DNA of 37,741 bases, from positions 1 to 37,741 of the forward strand of contig NZ_POTY01000031.1 of assembly GCF_003236315.1 (NCBI RefSeq). Reading direction: 5' to 3'. Made by a program: the position numbers and the translations under genes. The notes below the pieces were generated by a model. The model worked only from the letters and a program-made list of their open reading frames with translations, was not told the DNA's origin and did no database searches. This DNA comes from Micromonospora craterilacus (GTDB lineage Bacteria; Actinomycetota; Actinomycetes; Mycobacteriales; Micromonosporaceae). Each line of letters begins with the position of its first letter. Positions within the stretch are counted from its first letter, which is position 1. Positions 15,494 to 23,969 of the stretch are shown in pieces.

Positions 15494-16348
15494 TCACTCG
15501 TCGAGCCGGCCGGCCAGCACCCGCGCCGTCTCGTCCTCCGGCAGCGCCGCCGCCAACAGACATCCGGCCATCCGCTCGTACCGGTCGACGTCGGTCGCGG
15601 TGGTCAGCCGGACGTCCGCGGTCAGCGCCTCCAGCATCACCGTCCGAGGGTCCGCCGGATCCGGGAACGAGTAGCAGGAGAACGGCGTCAGCGGCGCCGG
15701 AGCCCGCCCGGCCCCGGCCGGCAGCAGCCGGATCGCCACGTGCGGCAACGCGGCCAGGTCGAGCAGGTGCCGCAGTTGGCCGCGCCAGACCTCCACCGGG
15801 TCACCGGCGGGCTCGCAGGCCGCCTCGGTGATCAGTGCCGTGTAGCGGGGCGGATCGACCCGCCGCAGCACCGCGTGCCGGGCGGCGCGGGCCCGCAGGT
15901 CGGCCTCCACGTCCACCCCCGGGTCGAGCAGCTGCCCGGCGGCGATGCGCAGGCGGGCGTACTCCGGGGTCTGCAATAGGCCGGGCACGACGGCCGGCTG
16001 GTACTCGACGATGCCCGCCGCTCCGGCTTCGAGCTCGGCGTACGTGCGCTGCCGCTCGCCCATCTCGCCCAGCGACTTCCACCAGCCCCGACTGGTCGCG
16101 GCGTCGCGGGCGATGACGATCAGCGCGTCCCGCTGCGCCGACGGCACCTGGTAGACGTCGAGCAGGTCGAGCACGTCGGCCAGATCCGGGCGGCTCTGCC
16201 CCAACTCGATGCGGGACAGCTTCGACGTGGACGCCCAACCGAGCCGCTCACACACCTGTTCCAGCGTCAGCGCCTCTCGCCGCCGGAGCTGGCGCAGCTC
16301 GGCGCCGAGTCGCGCGCGTCGAATGACCGGACTCGTTGGCAACGGCAT
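15494..16348 (-). CDS. XRE family regulator with DUF5753
   Basis: 284 residues. An N-terminal Xre-type helix-turn-helix occupies about residues 14-72 (ELRQLRRREALTLEQVCERLG, quoted in parts; recognition region STSKLSRIELGQSRP). The rest is a DUF5753 domain with RTYAELEAGAAGIVEYQPAVVPGLLQT (core VVPGLLQTPEYAR) and the Arg-rich helix RARAARHAVLRR. These regulators are abundant in actinomycetes and are typically followed by a small DUF397 gene; none is present within 100 bp downstream here. It has a good ribosome site (GGGGAGG, 5 nt) and its own promoter. The target is unknown. Confidence 0.9.
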   Translation of the reverse strand: MPLPTSPVIRRARLGAELRQLRRREALTLEQVCERLGWASTSKLSRIELGQSRPDLADVLDLLDVYQVPSAQRDALIVIARDAATSRGWWKSLGEMGERQRTYAELEAGAAGIVEYQPAVVPGLLQTPEYARLRIAAGQLLDPGVDVEADLRARAARHAVLRRVDPPRYTALITEAACEPAGDPVEVWRGQLRHLLDLAALPHVAIRLLPAGAGRAPAPLTPFSCYSFPDPADPRTVMLEALTADVRLTTATDVDRYERMAGCLLAAALPEDETARVLAGRLDE

Positions 16349-16368
16349 TCCCGCCTCCCCACCGAGGG

Positions 16369-16397
16369 AGATTACGCACGGCGATCACCCAGCGCAA
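16369..16397 (-). promoter_or_regulatory. candidate promoter of the XRE/DUF5753 gene
   Basis: On the minus strand TTGCGC (16397-16392), 17 nt, TAATCT (16374-16369). The start point would be near 16362, leaving a very short leader that still holds the GGGGAGG ribosome site (16360-16354). Confidence 0.6.
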
Positions 16398-16446
16398 TAG
16401 GACGCTCGCATTCCGCAATCCCCCGCACCTGGGAGGTGAGCCCGAC

Positions 16447-18555
16447 TCACCGCACCCCGGCCGCGTCCATCCCCCGCAGCTCCTTCTTCAGATCGGCGAC
16501 CTCGTCGCGGATCCGGGCGGCCAACTCGAACTGAAGCTCCCGCGCGGCGGCGAGCATCTGGTCGTTGAGCTCCTGGATGAGCTGCGCCAACTCGGCCCGG
16601 GCCATCCCCTCCCGGGCCGGGGTGCCGGTGCCGGCCCGGACGCGACTACGGGTCTCCTTGACCGGGGCCTTGCCGCGGGACAGCTGCCGTACCGCCCCGC
16701 CCACCCGGGTCGCCTCGGTGTCCTCAGCCTCGCGGTAGATGTCGTCGAGGATGTCGTGGATCTTCTTCCGCAGCGGCTCGGGACTGATGCCGTGCGCCTC
16801 GTTGTGCGCGGTCTGCTTGGCCCGCCGCCGGTTGGTCTCCTCGATCGCGTCCGCCATCGACGGCGTGATCTTGTCGGCGTACATGTGCACCTGGCCGGAG
16901 ACGTTACGGGCCGCCCGGCCAATGGTCTGGATCAGCGACCGGCCGCTGCGCAGGAAGCCCTCCTTGTCCGCGTCGAGGATCGCCACCAGGGACACCTCCG
17001 GCAGGTCGAGGCCCTCCCGCAGCAGGTTGATGCCGACCAGCACGTCGTAGTCGCCTCGGCGCAGCTCACGCAGCAACTCCACCCGGCGCAGCGTGTCGAC
17101 CTCGGAGTGCAGGTAGCGCACCCGGATGCCGTTCTCCAGGAGGTAGTCCGACAGGTCCTCGGCCATCTTCTTGGTCAGCGTGGTGACCAGCACCCGCTCG
17201 TCCCGCTCCGTACGCAGCTTGATCTCGTGCATCAGGTCGTCGATCTGGCCCTTGGTCGGCTTGACGACGACCTCCGGGTCGACCAGGCCGGTCGGGCGGA
17301 TCACCTGCTCGACGAACTCGCCCTGGGCGTGCTCCAGCTCCCACGGGCCGGGGGTGGCCGACAGGAAGACCATCTGGCCGACCCGCTCCAGGAACTCGTC
17401 GAACCGCAGCGGCCGGTTGTCGGCGGCACTGGGCAGCCGGAAGCCGTGGTCGATCAGCATCCGCTTGCGGGAGGCGTCGCCCTCGTACATGCCACCGATC
17501 TGCGGGATGGTCACGTGCGACTCGTCGACCACGGTGAGGAAGTCGTCGGGGAAGTAGTCGAGCAGGCAGTGCGGCGGGCTGCCGGGCAACCGGCCGTCGA
17601 TGTGCATCGAGTAGTTCTCGATGCCGGAGCAGAAACCGACCTGCCGCATCATCTCGATGTCGTAGGTGGTGCGCATCCGCAGCCGCTGCGCCTCCAGCAG
17701 CTTGCCCTGGCGCTCCAGCTCGGCCAGCCGCTCGCCCAGCTCGGTCTCGATGTCGCGGACGGCCCGCTCCATCCGCTGCGGACCGGCCGCATAGTGTGTC
17801 GCCGGGAAGATCAGCAGGTGGTCGACCTCACGCACCACGTCGCCGGTGAGCGGGTTGAGGTAGTAGAGCTTCTCCACCTCGTCGCCGAACAGCTCGATAC
17901 GCACGGCGAGTTCCTCGTACGCCGGGATGATCTCCAGCGTGTCGCCGCGGACCCGGAACGTGCCCCGCTGGAAAGCCATGTCGTTGCGGGTGTACTGGAT
18001 GTCGACCAGCCGACGCAGCAGCTGGTCGCGGTCCAGCTCCTGACCGACGGCGACCCGCACCGCCCGGTCGAGGTACTCCTCCGGGGTGCCCAGCCCGTAG
18101 ATCGCGCTTACCGTGGCCACCACGACCACGTCGCGGCGGGTCAGCAGCGACATGGTCGCCGAGTGCCGGAGCCGCTCGACCTCCTCGTTGATCGAGGAAT
18201 CCTTCTCGATGTAGGTGTCGGTCTGCGGGATGTACGCCTCGGGCTGGTAGTAGTCGTAGTAGGAGACGAAGTATTCCACCGCGTTGTCCGGCAGCAGCTC
18301 GCTGAACTCCTTGGCCAGCTGCGCGCAGAGCGTCTTGTTGGGGGCCAGCACCAGCGTGGGACGCTGCAACCGCTCGATCAACCAGGCCGTGGTGGCGCTC
18401 TTGCCGGTGCCGGTCGCGCCGAGCAGCACGGTGTGCCGGTCGCCGCGGCGCACCCGCCGCTCCAGATCGTCGATCGCCGCCGGCTGGTCGCCGGCCGGCT
18501 GGAACTCGCTGATGACCTGGAAGCGACCGTCGAGCCGGGGTATGTCGAGCGCCAT
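16447..18555 (-). CDS. uvrB: excinuclease ABC subunit B
   Basis: 702 residues, full length. UvrB is the damage-verifying helicase-like subunit of nucleotide excision repair. It shows the Walker A GATGTGKS (46-53), the aromatic beta-hairpin region [16 protein letters not shown], the helicase motif DESHVTIPQ, motif VI (QTIGRAARN) and the C-terminal UVR motif that binds UvrC (about 660-695). The ATG at 18555 is the usual MALDIP start. The upstream region is shared with the divergent plus-strand membrane protein gene. I looked for a mycobacterial-type LexA box (CGAAC-n4-GTTCG) and saw none. Confidence 0.98.
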   Translation of the reverse strand: MALDIPRLDGRFQVISEFQPAGDQPAAIDDLERRVRRGDRHTVLLGATGTGKSATTAWLIERLQRPTLVLAPNKTLCAQLAKEFSELLPDNAVEYFVSYYDYYQPEAYIPQTDTYIEKDSSINEEVERLRHSATMSLLTRRDVVVVATVSAIYGLGTPEEYLDRAVRVAVGQELDRDQLLRRLVDIQYTRNDMAFQRGTFRVRGDTLEIIPAYEELAVRIELFGDEVEKLYYLNPLTGDVVREVDHLLIFPATHYAAGPQRMERAVRDIETELGERLAELERQGKLLEAQRLRMRTTYDIEMMRQVGFCSGIENYSMHIDGRLPGSPPHCLLDYFPDDFLTVVDESHVTIPQIGGMYEGDASRKRMLIDHGFRLPSAADNRPLRFDEFLERVGQMVFLSATPGPWELEHAQGEFVEQVIRPTGLVDPEVVVKPTKGQIDDLMHEIKLRTERDERVLVTTLTKKMAEDLSDYLLENGIRVRYLHSEVDTLRRVELLRELRRGDYDVLVGINLLREGLDLPEVSLVAILDADKEGFLRSGRSLIQTIGRAARNVSGQVHMYADKITPSMADAIEETNRRRAKQTAHNEAHGISPEPLRKKIHDILDDIYREAEDTEATRVGGAVRQLSRGKAPVKETRSRVRAGTGTPAREGMARAELAQLIQELNDQMLAAARELQFELAARIRDEVADLKKELRGMDAAGVR

Positions 18556-18630
18556 GACCCCCACGGTACGCCCGGGGCCCGACAGTCCGTGCCGACTACG
18601 GCCGGCACCTGATCCGCTTCGATATTCGCA

Positions 18631-18659
18631 TTGTGTGGTTCTTCTCACCCGGCTACGCT
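18631..18659 (+). promoter_or_regulatory. candidate promoter for the plus-strand membrane protein gene
   Basis: TTGTGT (18631-18636), 17 nt, TACGCT (18654-18659); a start near 18666 is expected. It would leave a leader of about 190 nt before the preferred GTG. The rest of the 297-bp gap between uvrB and this gene shows nothing else I can name. Confidence 0.5.
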
Positions 18660-18852
18660 TTTGCCGTAGGCCGCTCGCGGCGGCCGACCGGGCCGGTGGT
18701 GAGCCGCACAGGCCGCGCCACCCCCGGCACAGAGGGTCGCAGCACCCGGCATGCCCGGCGTGCGCATCCGACGTGGTCGCGCTGAACGCGCAGACCGGCC
18801 GCCGCGAGCGCCGTCTCGTCACCCGATCCCGGTCCGGTCCGTTCATCCTCCC

Positions 18853-20526
18853 GTGGAGAGCACCTCACGACCGACACCCGGCGCCCGCGACACCGACCGT
18901 CCCGGTCCCGACGACCCGGCCGACTCTGGCCGCCCGAAAGCTCCCGGTGGTGCCACCGGCCGCCGGCACCGCACCGGGCCACGGCGACACCGGGGCGGGA
19001 TAGTGCCGCCCGCGGTCCTCGGTCTCACCGGCCCCGATCCCGCGCCCGGCGAGCCAGGGCGGCGGCCCGGGATCCGGCGGGCCGGGGTGTCCCTCGGCGG
19101 GCTCGACCTCGCCGGCGGCGATCCGGCGGAGGACGAGGACCTCGCCGGAGCGACCGAGGAGGCGGGCACGGCGCGGCGCGGCACCAGCCGCCGGCGTCGG
19201 ATCACCCTGACCGCGCTCGGCCTGACCGCCGTGCTCTCCGCCGTCATGCTGGTGGCCACGCTGGTCAACTGGGCACCCGACGGGCCGGCGCCGCGGGAGA
19301 TGACGGCGGCCGAGCGGGAACGGGTGGCCGGCATGCGGGTCATCAACTACCGCGACCTGCGTGCCGGGCTGCACGTCACGGTAGGTGGCGGGACGGCCCG
19401 CACCGATCTCGTCGGCTGGGTCGACTGGGCCCGGCAGCTGGTCTACCTGGACGTGGGTGGGCCCGGCGCGGGTCCGCTGCGCGGTCTGGCGCAGGCCACC
19501 CCCACCGTGCTGGTGGTCCGGCCCGATCCGGCGGCGGTGCCGACGCCCGCCACGCCGCCCCTGGTACCGCCGTCCGACGGCTGGCGGCTGCCCGCCGATC
19601 GTGGACTCGACCCGCTGTTGGGCCTGATCTTCGCCCTGGCCTCCGACCGGCCGGAGCCCGCCGACGGGCCCATGGGCCGCTGGGTGGGCCGGGACCGGGT
19701 CAACGGGGAGGCGGTCGACATCCTGGAGGGGCCGTTGCCGAGCGCCGCGCCCGCCACCACCGGCTCCACGGCCCCGACCGGCGAGGGCCAGGCGGCGCGC
19801 TACTGGCTGGACCCGACCGGCCGGCTGCACCGGCTGACGGCCAACCTGCCCGGGGTCGGGCCGGTGACCGTACAGCTGAACCGGGCCGACCGGCCCACGC
19901 TCCGCCCGGTCGACGCGCTGGGCGGCCGGCCCGGCCTGCCCCGCGCCCTCAGCGCCACCGAACGGGACCGCTGGCGCCGACTGCCGGAGAGGTTGCGATC
20001 GGCCGGCGGAGCCGCCGTCACCCTGACCGCTCCGGTGTCCGCCGGCACCAACCTACGTGGCACGGGCTGGCTGAGCTGGACCTCGGGTACGGCGTACCTC
20101 GGTGTCACCGACCTCGACGCGGACGGCGCACGGACCCTGGTCCGCCGCGACCGCACCGGGTTCACCCGGATCGAGAAGACGCCAGCGGGCGGCGAGGATC
20201 TTCCGCCGATGCCCCCACCGAAGACCGGCTGGCGGGCCGACCCGCACCCCACCGACGCCCTCGATCCGCTGCTGGACGCCGCGCTGCGGACCGTCCGGGG
20301 AACCGGGCCGCAAGGCAGCATCCGGCGGGTACGCGGCGACAGCCTCGCCGGCACTCCGATCGACATCGTGGAGGTCGACACCGCCCGGGGCCCGACGCGC
20401 TACTGGGTGGACCGCAGCGGGCTGCTGCGCCGGGTGGAACTGCCGACCCGGGCCGGCGCCTGGGCACAGCTCGACCTGACCCCCGGCCCGGTGCCGCGAC
20501 TGACCCCGACCGACGCGACGCGCTGA
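18853..20526 (+). CDS. single-pass membrane protein with a duplicated extracellular domain, function unknown
   Basis: 557 residues from GTG 18853. Upstream codons have poor third-position GC, which argues against an earlier ATG at 18751. GTG 19087 is another possible start. Residues 1-115 are Pro/Arg/Gly/Asp-rich and probably disordered in the cytoplasm, ending in RRGTSRRRR. Residues about 117-138 are one membrane helix. The outer part contains two related halves. Each starts at an Ala-x-Glu-Arg segment (about 150 and 370), carries a Thr-Gly-Trp or Val-Gly-Trp-x-x-Trp strand, a 'GLDPLLG' or 'ALDPLLD' helix, then [14 protein letters not shown] or [16 protein letters not shown], resembling the tandem beta-rich fold of mycobacterial LppX/LprG only in a general way. 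I do not recognise the family. It sits between uvrB and coaE on the opposite strand. The stop lies in a tandem repeat. Confidence 0.75.
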   Translation: MESTSRPTPGARDTDRPGPDDPADSGRPKAPGGATGRRHRTGPRRHRGGIVPPAVLGLTGPDPAPGEPGRRPGIRRAGVSLGGLDLAGGDPAEDEDLAGATEEAGTARRGTSRRRRITLTALGLTAVLSAVMLVATLVNWAPDGPAPREMTAAERERVAGMRVINYRDLRAGLHVTVGGGTARTDLVGWVDWARQLVYLDVGGPGAGPLRGLAQATPTVLVVRPDPAAVPTPATPPLVPPSDGWRLPADRGLDPLLGLIFALASDRPEPADGPMGRWVGRDRVNGEAVDILEGPLPSAAPATTGSTAPTGEGQAARYWLDPTGRLHRLTANLPGVGPVTVQLNRADRPTLRPVDALGGRPGLPRALSATERDRWRRLPERLRSAGGAAVTLTAPVSAGTNLRGTGWLSWTSGTAYLGVTDLDADGARTLVRRDRTGFTRIEKTPAGGEDLPPMPPPKTGWRADPHPTDALDPLLDAALRTVRGTGPQGSIRRVRGDSLAGTPIDIVEVDTARGPTRYWVDRSGLLRRVELPTRAGAWAQLDLTPGPVPRLTPTDATR

Positions 20527-20593
20527 CCCCGCCCGGGCACGACGCGCTGACCCCGACCGGCGCGACGCCCTGACCTCGGCCGGGCGCGACGCG
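20500..20593. repeat. 23/24-bp tandem repeat, four copies, spanning a stop codon
   Basis: Four imperfect units start at 20500, 20523, 20547 and 20570, each beginning CTGACC and ending in GACGC followed by G or C. The TGA at the start of the second unit is the stop of the membrane protein gene (20524-20526). The other units bring the same CTGA in other frames. Confidence 0.85.
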
Positions 20594-20610
20594 CTGGGCG
20601 GTGGGTGGGG

Positions 20611-21792
20611 TCAGGGGCGCCAACCGGTCCGGACCGCCCACTCCTCCGCCCGCAGGTGCTCCTCGTCGAACCACGGGTCCTTCGCCGTGGCGTACGCGCC
20701 GCTGTCCGGCGCAGACGCCGCCAGTTCGCGCTTCAGCATCAGGTATGTGGCCCGACGGTCCGGGTCGGCCCGCAGGTGGTCGCGCATCAGCAGGGCGTAC
20801 CGCCAGCCGGGCGAGCCGGTCACCCGGATGTGCAGATGGACCGGGCGGGCCGGGTCGGCGCTGCCGTGCAGCCGCTTCTCCCACCGGCCGGTGCCGGGCG
20901 GTCGGGGGCTGTCCCACCAGTCGCCCGCCAGCCGGGGGAAACCGGCGTCGGCGAGCCGCTCGGCCAGCGGACCGTCGGCGTCGGCCAGCGACGGCACGCT
21001 GAGCTGGATGTCGATCACGTCCTTGGCGGCCAGCCCGGTCATCGCCGTCGAGCCGATGTGGTCGATCCGCAGATCGGCCGGGGCGATCGCGTGCCGGATC
21101 CGGGCGGCCAGCCGGGCGTACTGCTGGGGCCAGGTCGAATCCGGCTCGGCCAACGTCACCCGGTGCGCCCGGACCGCCCGGCGATACCGCACGTTGGCCT
21201 CGAACGGCACCAGCCGGTCGTTCCAGAGCGCGTCGACCGCCGCGTGCAGCTGCGCCAGGGTGCCGTCGTTGCTGAGCAGCACGTCCGCCACGGCAGCCCG
21301 ACTGGCGTCGTCGGCCTGGGCGGCGATCCGCCGCTGGGCGTCCGCGCGACTCATCGCGCGGTCGCGGGTCAGCCGCTCCAGTCGGGTCTCCACCGCCGTC
21401 TGCACCACGACCACCAGGTGGTACGTGGGCGCCAACCCCACCTCGACGAGCAGCGGTACGTCGTTGACCACCACCGCTTCCGTCGGTGCGGCGGCGACCA
21501 GTTCCGCGGTACGGGCCCGTACCCGGCTGTGCACGATCGCCTCCAGCCGGCGGCGGGCCGCCTCGTCGGCGAAGACCAGGTCGCCGAGGGCGGCACGGTC
21601 GAGGGCACCGTCGGCGTCGAGGACCCGCTCGGAGAAGGCGGCGACGACCTCGGCCAGCCCTTCGGTGCCGGGGGCGACCACCTCCCGCGCGACCTGGTCG
21701 GCGTCGACGAGCACGGCGCCCAGCTCGACCAGCCGCCGCGCCACGGCGCTCTTTCCCGACCCGATCCCGCCGGTCAACCCCACCCTCAGCAC
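20611..21792 (-). CDS. coaE: dephospho-CoA kinase fused to a GrpB (UPF0157) domain
   Basis: 393 residues from GTG 21792. Residues 1-195 are CoaE, the last enzyme of coenzyme A synthesis, which phosphorylates the ribose 3'-OH of dephospho-CoA. The P-loop is GLTGGIGSGKS (5-15), followed by VDADQVAREV (29-38) and the lid region RDRAMSRADAQRRI. Residues about 215-390 are a GrpB/UPF0157 nucleotidyltransferase-like domain with DHIGSTAMTGLAAKDVIDIQ (Gly-Ser and Asp-x-Asp motif). The same fusion is known in mycobacteria (M. tuberculosis CoaE), where the extra domain has been linked to folding or regulation. It is downstream of rpsA on the same strand, but a strong hairpin and repeats separate them. 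Confidence 0.95.
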   Translation of the reverse strand: MLRVGLTGGIGSGKSAVARRLVELGAVLVDADQVAREVVAPGTEGLAEVVAAFSERVLDADGALDRAALGDLVFADEAARRRLEAIVHSRVRARTAELVAAAPTEAVVVNDVPLLVEVGLAPTYHLVVVVQTAVETRLERLTRDRAMSRADAQRRIAAQADDASRAAVADVLLSNDGTLAQLHAAVDALWNDRLVPFEANVRYRRAVRAHRVTLAEPDSTWPQQYARLAARIRHAIAPADLRIDHIGSTAMTGLAAKDVIDIQLSVPSLADADGPLAERLADAGFPRLAGDWWDSPRPPGTGRWEKRLHGSADPARPVHLHIRVTGSPGWRYALLMRDHLRADPDRRATYLMLKRELAASAPDSGAYATAKDPWFDEEHLRAEEWAVRTGWRP

Positions 21793-21857
21793 GTCACCCA
21801 GTCAACCCGATCATGCCGGCCCCGCCAAACGGAACCCGGCGGGCTCTCCTCCCGGCC

Positions 21858-21920
21858 TGCTCGATCCAGGATCGAGTGGCATCGTTGCCGCCTGGACACC
21901 ACTCGATCCCAGATCGAGCA
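21858..21920. repeat. double palindrome: two CTCGATC-n3-GATCGAG dyads forming a larger inverted repeat
   Basis: Each 22-bp arm (21858-21879 and 21899-21920) is itself a palindrome with 7-bp half-sites and a 3-nt centre. The two arms are reverse complements of each other except for two central bases, separated by a 19-nt loop. The design resembles BIME/REP-type elements or a cooperative operator. Confidence 0.9.
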
Positions 21921-21932
21921 CGATCATGATGC

Positions 21933-22010
21933 GCAGCCCGCAGGGCGAGGCGAAGCCGCAGGGCGAGGGTGGAGCCCGCAAGGCGAGGCGCAGCCCGCAA
22001 AGCGAGGTGG
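21933..22010. repeat. four degenerate 19-21-bp tandem units
   Basis: Units start at 21933, 21952, 21971 and 21990. Each has the core AGCC(C)GCA-(G/A)-(G/A)-GCGAGG. It directly follows the double palindrome and ends 6 bp before the rpsA terminator. Confidence 0.75.
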
Positions 22011-22016
22011 AACAGC

Positions 22017-22061
22017 GACGGCCCCGCCGCAACCCGGGATGCCGGGTCGGGCGGGGCCGTC
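22017..22061 (-). terminator. rpsA terminator hairpin
   Basis: Perfect 12-bp arms GACGGCCCCGCC (22017-22028) and GGCGGGGCCGTC (22050-22061). The 21-nt loop holds a second hairpin, ACCCGG-gatg-CCGGGT. It lies 61 bp beyond the rpsA stop. There is no U-tract, as is common in actinobacteria. Confidence 0.8.
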
Positions 22062-22121
22062 GTCGTCAGCGACAGCTCCAGATCGTGGCGTCAGCTACGC
22101 CGGGCTGGAGTTGTCAGGCGG

Positions 22122-23612
22122 TCACTTGCCGCCGGCGAGCTTCTCCCGCAGAGCGGCGAGCGCCTCGTCGGTGGCCAGCGTGCCCGCGGGCTCCTCGGCC
22201 TGGCGGCTGGGGGCCGCGCTGGTCGAGGTGGTGGTGCCGCCGGTGGGTGCCGGCTGCGGGTTGGCAGCGGCCTCGGCCTCGGCGGCCCGGGAGGTCTGCA
22301 CCTGCTTCTGGTGCGCCTCCCAGCGCAGCCGCGCCTCGGCGTACTGCTGCTCCCACGTCTCGCGCTGCTTGTCGTACCCCTCGAGCCACTCGCCCGTCTC
22401 CGGGTCGAAGCCCTCCGGGTAGATGTAGTTGCCCTCGTTGTCGTAGGTCGCGGCCATGCCGTAGAGGGTCGGGTCGAAGTGCTCCTCGCCCTCGACGAAG
22501 CCCTCGTTGGCCTGCTTGAGCGACAGCGAGATCCGGCGACGCTCCAGGTCGATGTCGATGACCTTGACCATGACCTCGGAGCCGACCTGGACGACCTGCT
22601 CCGGGATCTCCACGTGACGCTCGGCCAGCTCGGAGATGTGGACCAGGCCCTCAATGCCGTCGTCCACCCGGACGAAGGCGCCGAACGGCACCAGCTTGGT
22701 GACCTTACCCGGCACGATCTGCTGGATCGCGTGGGTGCGGGCGAACTGCCGCCACGGGTCCTCCTGGGTCGCCTTCAGCGACAGCGAGACCCGCTCGCGG
22801 TCCAGGTCGACGTCCAGGACCTCGACCTCGACCTCCTGGCCCACCTCGACGACCTCGGACGGGTGGTCGATGTGCTTCCAGGACAGCTCGGAGACGTGCA
22901 CCAGACCGTCCACGCCGCCGAGGTCGACGAACGCGCCGAAGTTGACGATCGAGGAGACGACGCCCTTGCGGACCTGCCCCTTCTGGAGCTTGTTGAGGAA
23001 CTCGGTGCGCACCTCGGACTGCGTCTGCTCCAGCCAGGCCCGGCGGGACAGAACCACGTTGTTGCGGTTCTTGTCCAGCTCGATGATCTTGGCTTCCAGC
23101 TCGCGGCCCACGTACGGCTGCAGGTCACGCACCCGCCGCATCTCGACCAGGGAGGCGGGCAGGAAGCCGCGCAGCCCGATGTCGAGGATGAGGCCACCCT
23201 TGACCACCTCGATGACCGAACCGCGGACGACGCCGTCCTCGTCCTTGATCTTCTCGATCGTGCCCCAGGCCCGCTCGTACTGCGCCCGCTTCTTGGAGAG
23301 GATCAGCCGACCCTCCTTGTCCTCCTTCTGGAGGACAAGGGCCTCGATGTGGTCGCCCACCGAGACGACCTCTGCCGGGTCCACGTCGTGCTTGATCGAC
23401 AACTCACGAGAGGGGATGACGCCCTCGGTCTTGTAGCCGATGTCGAGCAGGACCTCGTCCCGATCGACCTTGACGACGGTGCCTTCGACAATGTCGCCGT
23501 CGTTGAAGTACTTGATGGTCTCGTCGATCGCGGCGAGGAAAGCCTCCTCAGAGCCGAGATCGTCGACGGTGACCCTGGTGGCGCTCGAGGGGGCCTCGAT
23601 GCTGCTCGTCAT
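22122..23612 (-). CDS. rpsA: 30S ribosomal protein S1
   Basis: 496 residues. Four S1 RNA-binding domains lie at about 39-108, 126-192, 213-281 and 298-367; the last two have the classic FGAFV and GLVH-x-SEL motifs. A long C-terminal tail (about 380-496) is rich in acidic, Gln and Ala/Pro residues, as in other actinobacteria, where it differs from the six-domain E. coli protein. It binds mRNA on the 30S subunit. In mycobacteria the C-terminal tail of RpsA has been discussed in trans-translation and pyrazinamide action. ATG 23612 has GGAG 11 nt upstream; the leader is predicted to be about 170 nt. Confidence 0.98.
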   Translation of the reverse strand: MTSSIEAPSSATRVTVDDLGSEEAFLAAIDETIKYFNDGDIVEGTVVKVDRDEVLLDIGYKTEGVIPSRELSIKHDVDPAEVVSVGDHIEALVLQKEDKEGRLILSKKRAQYERAWGTIEKIKDEDGVVRGSVIEVVKGGLILDIGLRGFLPASLVEMRRVRDLQPYVGRELEAKIIELDKNRNNVVLSRRAWLEQTQSEVRTEFLNKLQKGQVRKGVVSSIVNFGAFVDLGGVDGLVHVSELSWKHIDHPSEVVEVGQEVEVEVLDVDLDRERVSLSLKATQEDPWRQFARTHAIQQIVPGKVTKLVPFGAFVRVDDGIEGLVHISELAERHVEIPEQVVQVGSEVMVKVIDIDLERRRISLSLKQANEGFVEGEEHFDPTLYGMAATYDNEGNYIYPEGFDPETGEWLEGYDKQRETWEQQYAEARLRWEAHQKQVQTSRAAEAEAAANPQPAPTGGTTTSTSAAPSRQAEEPAGTLATDEALAALREKLAGGK

Positions 23613-23790
23613 GTGGGCGGTTGCTCCGGTCGGATGGTGTGTCACAGCAGGCTGGTGTCGCGGTGACCTGTGCGCGCCAACGGATCCGCCGGCGGGCCCA
23701 CCTGGAAATCGCTGAACGAGATCTTGATGTGACTCCGTCGACCGCGCACCTGCTCCCTGCCGAGGCACACGATCCGCGAGCGCATCCTCT

Positions 23791-23821
23791 AGCCTACCCG
23801 CTGCATTACCACAGCGTGCAA
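23791..23821 (-). promoter_or_regulatory. candidate rpsA promoter
   Basis: On the minus strand TTGCAC (23821-23816) and TAGGCT (23796-23791), 19 nt apart, a little longer than ideal. Start expected near 23784. Confidence 0.45.
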
Positions 23822-23855
23822 GCCCTCCCGTCTCCTCGCGACCTCGCCACCTGCG

Positions 23856-23878
23856 AAAGGGGAGATTTCATGCGGTAA
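23856..23878 (+). other. strong ribosome site followed by a Met-Arg-stop frame
   Basis: AAAGGGGAG (23856-23864), 5 nt, then ATG CGG TAA (23870-23878). No longer frame starts here. It may be chance, or a minimal leader frame upstream of the methyltransferase. Confidence 0.3.
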
Positions 23879-23957
23879 GGGGCCGTGGCTGCCTCGTCCG
23901 TCACACCAGCACCATTCGTCCCGGTGGTGCGGCGCGGCTCCGGGCAACCGGGGGGCC

Positions 23958-23963
23958 TAGCGT
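23958..23963 (+). promoter_or_regulatory. candidate leaderless -10 element of the methyltransferase gene
   Basis: TAGCGT ends 6 nt before the GTG at 23970. There is no ribosome binding site and no clear -35. Confidence 0.45.
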
Positions 23964-23969
23964 AGGCGA

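Larger units (their letters stand above)
21793..22121. other. 329-bp intergenic region between rpsA and coaE
   Basis: No gene is seen. It holds, in order, a double palindrome (21858-21920), four degenerate 19-21-bp tandem units (21933-22010) and the rpsA terminator hairpin (22017-22061). A promoter for coaE could not be recognised. Confidence 0.7.
23613..23969. other. 357-bp divergent intergenic region between rpsA and the methyltransferase
   Basis: It holds the candidate rpsA promoter (23821-23791, minus strand) and its leader. On the plus strand it has a strong ribosome site with a two-codon frame (23856-23878) and the candidate -10 of the methyltransferase (23958-23963). In the rpsA leader, CACAG/CTGTG arms with GGT/ACC inside (about 23643-23676) could fold, but imperfectly. 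No further gene is seen. Confidence 0.6.

Noticed and set aside
18556..18680. LexA/SOS box upstream of uvrB
   Set aside because: Sequence such as TTCGATATTCG looks suggestive but does not match CGAAC-n4-GTTCG and is not a proper dyad.
18751..18852. Earlier ATG start (18751) for the membrane protein between uvrB and coaE
   Set aside because: Codons in this stretch have low third-position GC and no ribosome site precedes the ATG.
23780..23830. tRNA or small RNA gene in the rpsA-methyltransferase gap
   Set aside because: No cloverleaf or strong terminator; the signals are better explained by the rpsA promoter.
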